Source of the DNA: Sphingobacteriales bacterium
Lineage (GTDB): Bacteria > Bacteroidota > Bacteroidia > Chitinophagales > Saprospiraceae
Direction: 5' to 3'
Assembly: GCA_900299495.1 (NCBI GenBank)
Contig: OMKD01000376.1
Coordinates: forward strand, 1 to 36,786
DNA: 36,786 nucleotides
Within the stretch, counting starts at the first letter, position 1. Each line of letters opens with the position of its first letter. Made by a program: the position numbers and the translations under genes. Positions 30,982-36,786 of this stretch are shown piece after piece. The notes under the pieces are model-generated. The model searched no databases, was not told the DNA's origin, and saw only the letters and a list, made by a program, of their open reading frames with translations.

Positions 30982-31854
30982 ATGAGCGAAAGAAACAACA
31001 GAGCAATCAAAAAGAATTCCGGTATGCTAAGGACAACCATACTTGGTAGCCTGATCCTTTTGGTAACAGGGATATTCCTATGGTTGATGTTTGAAACAAG
31101 ATGCTTGCTTAATAACACCAAGGAAAACATTGATCTGTTTGCAGAGTTAGCAGATGAGAATACAGAGAACCAAAATCAAGAGGTTATAGAATTCTTAGCG
31201 GAGCATCCATTTATCATTTCAAATTCCGTAGAATACCTTCCTAAGGAAGAAGCTATAAAAGAGTTTGAGCAAGAATTGGGTGAAGATTTTAACAAACTTG
31301 GCATTGATAACCCTCTACCCAACGTAATCGTATTCAACTTAAAATCTTCGCATTTATCCCCAGACAGTATAGCTATATTTAAAACAGAACTTACTGCGGA
31401 CAGTAGAATTGAAGAAGTATTATTTCAAGAAAATATGTGGGTTAACCTTGGAGCAAACTTCAGATCATTGAATTTTATCGCTCTTGGATTTTGTGTACTA
31501 TTTCTGGCTGTAGCATTCTTCACCATTAGCAGTACCACAAGAATCATGATGCACAATGATCGATTTCTGATCAGAAATATGGAGCTGGTTGGTGCAAAAA
31601 GGAATTTCATACAAAAACCTTATCTAGTCAAAGGATTAGTATCCGGACTTATTAGCAGTGCCATTGCCGTCTTTGGAATTATTGCTGTTCAAAACATTAT
31701 TGCACAGAGACTGGATCAAACTCAATTTTGTACAGATAATAATTTATTACTGCTAATTGTGATTTTTGTAGGTCCGTTTATTAGTTTTGTATCGAGCTAT
31801 TTTGCGGTACATAAGTATTTGAACGCAGAAGTTGATGAGCTTTATAAAAACTAG
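30982..31854 (+). CDS. ftsX: Cell-division protein FtsX
   Basis: FtsX is the membrane partner of the ATPase FtsE and controls peptidoglycan hydrolases at the septum. The 290-residue protein has one N-terminal helix (about 16-36), a periplasmic domain (about 40-155, with the family's DNPLPNVIVFNLKSSH, cf. NPLP), and three C-terminal helices. The conserved RFLIRNMELVGAKRNFIQKPYLVKGLVSGLISSAIA identifies it. ftsE is not adjacent, which is usual in this phylum. It heads the compact set ftsX-DUF3098-uppP-truB, with gaps of 7, 10 and 41 bases. Only 23 bases separate it from the lepB terminator, and no TAnnTTTG promoter was found there, so its promoter must overlap the terminator or lie within lepB. 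Confidence 0.93.
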   Translation: MSERNNRAIKKNSGMLRTTILGSLILLVTGIFLWLMFETRCLLNNTKENIDLFAELADENTENQNQEVIEFLAEHPFIISNSVEYLPKEEAIKEFEQELGEDFNKLGIDNPLPNVIVFNLKSSHLSPDSIAIFKTELTADSRIEEVLFQENMWVNLGANFRSLNFIALGFCVLFLAVAFFTISSTTRIMMHNDRFLIRNMELVGAKRNFIQKPYLVKGLVSGLISSAIAVFGIIAVQNIIAQRLDQTQFCTDNNLLLLIVIFVGPFISFVSSYFAVHKYLNAEVDELYKN

Positions 31855-31861
31855 ATAATCG

Positions 31862-32134
31862 ATGAGTAAGAAAAAAGTTGTTGTCAAAAATAAAAAGGCA
31901 GCGCCTAAGAATGCAAGCCAACAGAAAGAATTGCTTTTCAAAAAAGAAAACTATCTGCTGATGGTAGGTGGAGCAATTTTGGTCCTTCTGGGAATCCTAC
32001 TTATGTCTGGAGGTACTCAAGACCCCACTGAATGGAATGTAGATGAAATCTATTCATCAAGAAGAACTATTCTTGCACCAATCGTAATTCTTTCAGGTCT
32101 TGGACTTGAAATATTTGCAATCTTCAAAAAATAA
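31862..32134 (+). CDS. DUF3098 small membrane protein
   Basis: The 90-residue protein has a basic N-terminal tail (MSKKKVVVKNKKAAPKNASQQKE), then two membrane helices (YLLMVGGAILVLLGILLMSGG and TILAPIVILSGLGLEIFAIF) linked by TQDPTEWNVDEIYSSRR. This is the DUF3098 arrangement, which in Bacteroidota is usually encoded between ftsX and uppP, as here. The function is unknown, but location suggests a role in division or envelope synthesis. It starts seven bases after ftsX and is followed ten bases later by uppP. Confidence 0.9.
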   Translation: MSKKKVVVKNKKAAPKNASQQKELLFKKENYLLMVGGAILVLLGILLMSGGTQDPTEWNVDEIYSSRRTILAPIVILSGLGLEIFAIFKK

Positions 32135-32144
32135 GGTCTGAACT

Positions 32145-32939
32145 ATGTCGGCTTTTATCGAAGCTATTATCCTTGGCATCATTCAAGGACTTACCGAATT
32201 CTTGCCTGTAAGTAGCAGTGGACACCTTGAATTGGCCAATGCAATTATGGATAAAAAAGCACTTGGTGGTGAAAACATGCAAATGACGGTAGTTTTGCAT
32301 TTTGCTACTGCATTGAGTACCCTAGTCATCTTCCGAAAAGATGTCTTGGAAATACTAAAGGGCTTATTCGATTCTAAGGATAGAACACATCAAATGTTTT
32401 CCTTAAAGATCATACTCTCCATGATGCCGGCAGCGGTGATAGGAGTCCTTTTTGACGAGCAACTAGAACAACTTTTTACAGGAAACACCCTTTTTGTAGG
32501 GTTTATGCTGATCATAACCGGTATTCTGCTCTACTTCGCAGATAAAGCTCAATCTACGGGTAAGTCTGTAAGTTGGAAGGATGCATTTCTGATTGGTATT
32601 GCCCAAGCTATCGCTATACTTCCGGGTATATCAAGATCAGGAGCAACCATATCTACCTCTGTATTACTAAAGGTTGACCGTGCCAAAGCTGCACGCTTTT
32701 CATTCCTAATGGTCGTTCCACTTATATTCGGAAAAATGGCTAAAGATCTTATGGATCCAACATTTTTTGATCAGGGACAATCACTTTCATATCTGGGAAC
32801 AGGTTTTATCGCAGCCTTCCTAACGGGTTTACTGGCTTGCAATTGGATGATTAAACTTGTCAAACAAAGCAAATTGATTTATTTTGCAATTTACTGCCTA
32901 ATCGTTGGGCTTCTTGCAATAGCAATGAATATTTTATAA
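32145..32939 (+). CDS. uppP: Undecaprenyl-diphosphate phosphatase
   Basis: UppP (BacA) removes a phosphate from undecaprenyl diphosphate, recycling the lipid carrier of peptidoglycan and other envelope polymers. The 264-residue polytopic protein has both family motifs: GLTEFLPVSSSGHLEL (about 15-30) and LPGISRSGATISTSVLLKVDR (about 162-182), which hold the catalytic glutamate, serine and arginine residues. Length is in the usual 260-280 range. It lies in the ftsX-DUF3098-uppP-truB run, ten bases from the gene before it. Confidence 0.97.
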   Translation: MSAFIEAIILGIIQGLTEFLPVSSSGHLELANAIMDKKALGGENMQMTVVLHFATALSTLVIFRKDVLEILKGLFDSKDRTHQMFSLKIILSMMPAAVIGVLFDEQLEQLFTGNTLFVGFMLIITGILLYFADKAQSTGKSVSWKDAFLIGIAQAIAILPGISRSGATISTSVLLKVDRAKAARFSFLMVVPLIFGKMAKDLMDPTFFDQGQSLSYLGTGFIAAFLTGLLACNWMIKLVKQSKLIYFAIYCLIVGLLAIAMNIL

Positions 32940-32980
32940 TTTACTGAATAGAAATAATTTAGATTTAATTTTACTGCATA

Positions 32981-33724
32981 ATGAATACAGACGATCCTCT
33001 GCCCTCCTTATCAGACAAACAATTCAACTTCCTTGAGGGAGAAGTTCTACTAATTGACAAACCATTGGACTGGACCTCTTTTGACGTGGTCAATAAAATC
33101 CGCTCGCGCCTAAGAAGAGCATTAGGTATAAAAAAGATAAAAGTCGGTCACGCTGGCACTCTAGATCCTATGGCTTCCGGTTTATTAATCATATGTACCG
33201 GAAAGGCAACAAAGACTATTGAAGGCTACCAAGGTATGCAAAAGACCTACACGGGGTCCATCTGTTTCGGAGGAACAACACCATCTTTTGATAAAGAAAC
33301 AGAAATCGATCAAAAATTTCCTTTTGAACATATCAACAATGAATTGATAGAACAAGTCATTGCTGAAAAATACACAGGCAAGATTGAGCAAATTCCACCC
33401 ATGTTTTCTGCTATTAAAGTAGATGGGCAACCACTTTACAAAAAAGCACGTAAAGGTGAGGTTGTGGAAGTAAAACCTAGAACCGTTGAGCTCTTCGAAT
33501 TCAAGAATGAAGGACTTGAGCTTCCGGAAATGAAATTTGAGATTACTTGTAGCAAGGGAACATACATCAGATCCATTGCAAATGACTTGGGTAAAGACTT
33601 AAATTCAGGGGGACACCTGACTGCATTAAGAAGAACCAAGATTGGAGATTATCATGTTGATAATGCCTACGATGTCAATGAATTCTGCGACTGGCTGGAA
33701 ATGAATTTTACTCCTGAGCAGTAA
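32981..33724 (+). CDS. truB: tRNA pseudouridine-55 synthase
   Basis: TruB converts U55 of the T-loop of tRNAs to pseudouridine. The 247-residue protein shows LLIDKPLDWTSFDVVNKIR, the catalytic motif VGHAGTLDPMASGLLIICTGKATK with the nucleophilic aspartate, KTYTGSICFGGTTPSFD, and IPPMFSAIKVDGQPLYKKARKG, all typical of TruB. It lacks the extra C-terminal PUA-like part of longer homologues, as short TruB proteins do. It is the last gene of the ftsX run and its 3' end overlaps the convergent hydrolase gene by 17 bases, so no terminator separates them. Confidence 0.97.
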   Translation: MNTDDPLPSLSDKQFNFLEGEVLLIDKPLDWTSFDVVNKIRSRLRRALGIKKIKVGHAGTLDPMASGLLIICTGKATKTIEGYQGMQKTYTGSICFGGTTPSFDKETEIDQKFPFEHINNELIEQVIAEKYTGKIEQIPPMFSAIKVDGQPLYKKARKGEVVEVKPRTVELFEFKNEGLELPEMKFEITCSKGTYIRSIANDLGKDLNSGGHLTALRRTKIGDYHVDNAYDVNEFCDWLEMNFTPEQ

Positions 33725-34727
33725 GCTGCTGCTTACTTTTAAAGATATAACGATCCTGGAGGCCTTCTCCATTATCTACTGAAACAGGAAAAGAACCTTT
33801 TTCAAAGATAATGGAGAGGGCCTCATTATTTCCCATACACAACAAATCAAACAACCTCCAATAGAAATTATAATCCAACTCGTCTGTACGACCAATGTCC
33901 AAAGCTCTTTTTGCTGTATAATTTCTTAGTTGATTATCAAAATCACCATCCAATGCATAACAAACATTATGATGTGCCTCATAATACGAGGTGGATAAAG
34001 CTTGAGAATAATCTACAATTAACGCTTTTTTCATCTCCTCCGGTGCTTCAGAGAATACCTTTCTTGAAAATTCATTTCCCACCACCCAATCATTATTCTC
34101 CTCTACTATAGCAAGATGTACATCAGGATCAATACCTGCATAAGACTTTAGTCTACCGCCTTTTAATGAGGATGTACCCGGAGCACACAACAATGCAGCA
34201 TGCGGTTTGGGAATACCATATTCCTCATAATTCACCAGATAATCACTAATAATCGTTCCACCGTATGAATGTCCTATGTAATCTGCCTTTTCAGGAGGAT
34301 TATAAGAAAACTCTTTTTGTAAATAGGCAATAGCGTCTTTAACACCTGTAGCTGCATTTTCAGCAAATTTATTAGCACTTGGGAAAAAAATATTACGCTG
34401 ATAACGAGGATAAATGACTAGCTTCCCCTGTCTAATTAAGTGACGAATCCAAGAACCGTATATCATAGGATTATATCCTCCATATCCATGCACAAAAACA
34501 ACTAGAGTTGCTTTAGAAATATCCATATCCGGACTATAGTAAATCCAATAACCAGTTGCCTTTGCTGAATGATCAATCTGCTCAAGCTCTACTCCAAAGT
34601 TGTACATTATTTCAGATGGATCTGCAACTGTCGAAAGTGGGTAGGCAGACTGCTGTGCTGAAAGTCTCAGGCAGAAGATTAGAAGAAAAAAAAACAACAT
34701 GCTGAGGCGATCAAGTAATTGAATCAT
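33708..34727 (-). CDS. Secreted alpha/beta hydrolase
   Basis: The 339-residue protein has a signal peptide (MIQLLDRLSMLFFFLLIFCLRLSAQQS). The mature part has an alpha/beta-hydrolase core: ATLVVFVHGYGGYNPMIYGSWI (oxyanion region HGYGG), then ADYIGHSYGGTIISDYL with the GHSYGG nucleophile serine. A candidate acid lies in the IDPDVHLAIVEENNDWVVG stretch and a histidine in YYEAHHNVCYALDGDF. The substrate is unknown; lipase, esterase or amidase activity is possible. The gene is convergent with truB (17-base overlap) and divergent from gpsA across 126 bases. No obvious TAnnTTTG promoter was found. Confidence 0.88.
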   Translation of the reverse strand: MIQLLDRLSMLFFFLLIFCLRLSAQQSAYPLSTVADPSEIMYNFGVELEQIDHSAKATGYWIYYSPDMDISKATLVVFVHGYGGYNPMIYGSWIRHLIRQGKLVIYPRYQRNIFFPSANKFAENAATGVKDAIAYLQKEFSYNPPEKADYIGHSYGGTIISDYLVNYEEYGIPKPHAALLCAPGTSSLKGGRLKSYAGIDPDVHLAIVEENNDWVVGNEFSRKVFSEAPEEMKKALIVDYSQALSTSYYEAHHNVCYALDGDFDNQLRNYTAKRALDIGRTDELDYNFYWRLFDLLCMGNNEALSIIFEKGSFPVSVDNGEGLQDRYIFKSKQQLTAQE

Positions 34728-34853
34728 TTTACTATTTTTCAGTTTTTATAAAACTATATTTAAATTGGTTTACTTTGTATTAAAGACTTATTGCTGATCT
34801 TCATACTAAGTCGTCAAACTCTATTAACGCTTTTAAATAAAAAACATTTCATT

Positions 34854-35882
34854 TTGCAAAAAATAGGTGTACTAGGTTCTGGTAGTTTCGGAACTGCCGT
34901 TGCTTCCTTAGCGGCTCACAACGCAGATGTATTGCTCCTGAGCAGAAGTGAACAAACTGTTTTGTCTATTAACAATACGCATAAGCACTTGGGTTACGAT
35001 CTTGCGCATAACATTGAAGCTATATCTTCGATGAAGGTGCTAGCCGAATCCTGTAAACTTATTTTCCTGGCAGTCCCCTCTTCTCAATTCCGTGAGATGA
35101 TGAAAGACTTTGCTCCTTTCCTTACACCAGAACATTTTCTGATACACTGTACAAAAGGGTTTGACACCAACTTCAATATTGCTGGTGAGGATGAATTAAA
35201 AATTGTGAAGGACGACTTTCATGTCATGAGTGAAGTAATCAAACAAGAAAGTATCGTCGTTCGTATTGGAGTGCTTTCAGGTCCTAATCTTGCAAAAGAA
35301 ATTATGGATGGAAAACCAACCGCCTCTGTTATTTTCTCAGACTTTGATGAGGTCATTTCAGCTGGTATAAAAGCCCTTTCCTCAGAATACTTCTCTGTAT
35401 TTGGTTCGTATGAGTTACTTGGAGCAGAAATAGCCGGAGCCCTAAAGAATGTAATTGCTATAGGAGCTGGAATCTTAAAAGGAAAAGATCTTGGTCAAAA
35501 TATTCAGGCTGTACTTATCAACAGAGGAATGGTAGATATGATTGCTTTAGGACAGGCTTTAGGTTGCTCACCAAAAGCATTTTTAGGTACAGCGGGAATG
35601 GGCGATTTGATCTGTACGGCAACGTCTAAAAACAGTAGAAATTTCAAATTTGGATTCGAACTGGGAATTGGAAGAACAGTAGAGGAAGCCAAAGAAAGTA
35701 GTCCTGAACTTGCAGAAGGGTACAGAACAGCATGGATCGTGGAAGGCCTAGCCAAATCGCTCGGAATTAGCCTGCCAATATTTAGTACCATTTACAGAGT
35801 ACTTTATCATGATTATGAAATCGAAGCGGCTTTGAAGTTTCTGATGAAATTCCCCAACTACACAGATGTAGATTTCATCTAA
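34854..35882 (+). CDS. gpsA: Glycerol-3-phosphate dehydrogenase [NAD(P)+]
   Basis: GpsA reduces dihydroxyacetone phosphate to sn-glycerol 3-phosphate for phospholipid synthesis. The dinucleotide-binding motif KIGVLGSGSFGTAVASLA should be at the N-terminus, which places the start at the TTG at 34854 (342 residues), just after the A-rich AAATAAAAAAC. The track's 363-residue version starts at another TTG (34791) and adds 21 residues not typical of the family. Other motifs are FLAVPSSQF, VLSGPNLAKEI, LGAEIAGALKNVIAIGAGI with the catalytic lysine, and FLGTAGMGDLICTATSKNSRNFKFG. No ATG is available near the motif. It overlaps the convergent glycosyltransferase gene by four bases. Confidence 0.95.
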   Translation: MQKIGVLGSGSFGTAVASLAAHNADVLLLSRSEQTVLSINNTHKHLGYDLAHNIEAISSMKVLAESCKLIFLAVPSSQFREMMKDFAPFLTPEHFLIHCTKGFDTNFNIAGEDELKIVKDDFHVMSEVIKQESIVVRIGVLSGPNLAKEIMDGKPTASVIFSDFDEVISAGIKALSSEYFSVFGSYELLGAEIAGALKNVIAIGAGILKGKDLGQNIQAVLINRGMVDMIALGQALGCSPKAFLGTAGMGDLICTATSKNSRNFKFGFELGIGRTVEEAKESSPELAEGYRTAWIVEGLAKSLGISLPIFSTIYRVLYHDYEIEAALKFLMKFPNYTDVDFI

Positions 35883-36658
35883 TAACTAGGTCTGCCTAGA
35901 CGACTAATTTTAAATAATAAGGATCGGATAACAATCCAAAAGTGTGCAAAAAAGGTATTGAGAGTTCCAAAATGAACTTGTAATACCCTAAACCTGCTTT
36001 TCATGGATTTTTTAAAATGCTGCTTGGATAGACCTCCCTGTAAATAAGCAGCCAATATACCATCTATTTTTTTTGTCTTCTTTGAAGCTTTAAGGCATTT
36101 GATTACCCAGTCAATATCAGCTGTTAAACCGAATTCAAAGTCATATTTGGGAGCTATGGACTTTCGAACAATGAATCCCTGATGGCAAACAACCATACCA
36201 AATCGCATGGATTTCCAATGAAGTTGGCTAGGAAGCTTTTGAGTAGACAGCTCAGATCTTGTTCCCAATTCAGCTCTTTGCTCATTGACAAGCATAACTT
36301 CACCATAGATAATATCCGTATCCTGATCAATAGTTGCAACAAGCTTTTCTAAGGTATCCGTACCATATACATGATCTCCAGCATTAACAAACCAGATCAT
36401 CTCCCCTTCTGCAAAATCAATGGCCTTATTCATTGCATCATAAAGACCTTTGTCCGGCTCTGAAATGTAACGATCGACAACTTCTGTACGCTTAAGAAAT
36501 TCTTGGGTACCATCAGTAGAATGACCATCAATGACAATATATTCTACACCTGGGCACTTCAGGCGTTCTACAGAGCTGGCAGTTCCTTTCAAAAGATCCA
36601 GTGCATTATAGGAAACCGTAATGATGCTAAGTTTTATCGGATTTAATTGCATAGCCAC
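35879..36658 (-). CDS. Family 2 glycosyltransferase
   Basis: The 259-residue protein begins KLSIITVSYNALDLLKGTASSV, the GT2 nucleotide-binding start, followed by EYIVIDGHSTDGTQEFL and SEPDKGLYDAMNKAIDFAEGEMIWFVNAGDHVYG, which resembles WcaA/colanic-acid-type transferases (DxD-equivalent region as NAGDH). It has no clear membrane segment apart from a mildly hydrophobic C-terminal stretch (FFAHFWIVIRSLLFKI) that may associate with the membrane. It probably adds a sugar in an exopolysaccharide or O-antigen-like pathway; donor and acceptor are unknown. The start could be 36658 or the ATG at 36652. It overlaps gpsA tail-to-tail by four bases. Confidence 0.92.
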   Translation of the reverse strand: MAMQLNPIKLSIITVSYNALDLLKGTASSVERLKCPGVEYIVIDGHSTDGTQEFLKRTEVVDRYISEPDKGLYDAMNKAIDFAEGEMIWFVNAGDHVYGTDTLEKLVATIDQDTDIIYGEVMLVNEQRAELGTRSELSTQKLPSQLHWKSMRFGMVVCHQGFIVRKSIAPKYDFEFGLTADIDWVIKCLKASKKTKKIDGILAAYLQGGLSKQHFKKSMKSRFRVLQVHFGTLNTFFAHFWIVIRSLLFKISRLGRPSY

Positions 36659-36765
36659 TAAACTAAAGTAATTTTTTTAAAAATATATAGTAGGATTTAT
36701 CCTTTGTCTTTGGTGTATTAAGTATATTTTGCTCTCAATTATAGAGATTCAAGCGCAAAGAACTT

Positions 36766-36786
36766 ATGAATACCATAATCAAGAAA
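36766..36786 (+). CDS. Possible start of a gene running off the right edge
   Basis: ATG at 36766 opens seven codons (MNTIIKK) to the edge with no stop. About 35 bases upstream, TATATTTTG is close to the TAnnTTTG -7 element (one extra base), and the leader is A-rich. Seven codons prove nothing, so this is only a candidate, divergent from the glycosyltransferase gene. Confidence 0.3.

Noticed and set aside
1-36786. Mobile elements, CRISPR arrays, tRNA genes or defence islands
   Set aside because: No transposase, integrase, regularly spaced repeats, cloverleaf sequences or nuclease/toxin clusters were seen in reading the window.

Overview
The window comes from a member of the Bacteroidota. Supporting signs are an alternative complex III (actA-actB) whose ActB carries the Bacteroidota-type extended Tat leader, promoters of the TAnnTTTG (-7) type, A-rich leaders in place of Shine-Dalgarno sites, a SusC-like TonB-dependent receptor, the ftsX-DUF3098-uppP-truB cluster, an oversized signal peptidase I, and an HU-like/SPOR protein. 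Base composition is roughly 40% GC and looks even across the window. I see no insertion sequence, prophage, tRNA, rRNA or CRISPR array. It looks like ordinary chromosomal housekeeping DNA, and the class within the phylum cannot be settled from this alone.

Layout. Positions 1-4073 (minus) hold respiratory genes: ActA, a cytochrome with six haem motifs, and the large N-terminal part of ActB, which runs off the left edge and is absent from the supplied ORF track. From 4.3 to 9.2 kb lie thyA (minus), then a secreted START-domain protein, a UbiD-family decarboxylase and an RsmF-like rRNA methyltransferase (plus). From 9.2 to 15.2 kb is a minus-strand block: a degenerate JAMM/MPN-like protein, metK, an FAH-family hydrolase, trpS, ridA, rpmF, the DUF177/YceD gene, and a membrane protein joining HU-like domains to a SPOR domain. 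From 15.4 to 20.7 kb come an LVIVD-repeat lipoprotein, hemL, pdxJ (minus), a CPBP protease and cdsA. From 20.7 to 27.0 kb is another minus block: an unrecognised 461-residue protein, rpsP with a long acidic tail, and the cluster exonuclease-rpe-TonB receptor.

From 27.3 to 36.7 kb are a coiled-coil membrane protein of unknown function, DUF2452 and DUF1573 genes, lepB, then ftsX-DUF3098-uppP-truB. These are followed by an alpha/beta hydrolase (minus), gpsA, a family 2 glycosyltransferase (minus), and possibly the first codons of another gene at the right edge.

Cell-envelope work is a recurring theme: phospholipid synthesis (gpsA, cdsA), undecaprenyl phosphate recycling (uppP), division (ftsX, SPOR protein), secretion (lepB) and outer-membrane uptake. 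Cofactor and translation genes (hemL, pdxJ, metK, trpS, rpmF, rpsP, truB, RsmF) fill the rest. Regulation is readable in places: ten TAnnTTTG elements precede genes, three of them with a TTG exactly 20 bases upstream, and two sit only four bases before an ATG, which predicts leaderless mRNAs. Several strong intrinsic terminators mark transcript ends.

No clearly new multi-gene system is evident. The best leads are the HU-TM-SPOR protein, the pseudo-JAMM protein, the two uncharacterised proteins (461 and 330 residues), the leaderless promoters and the hairpin-headed 461-residue gene. All identifications are from reading the translations; no database search was run.
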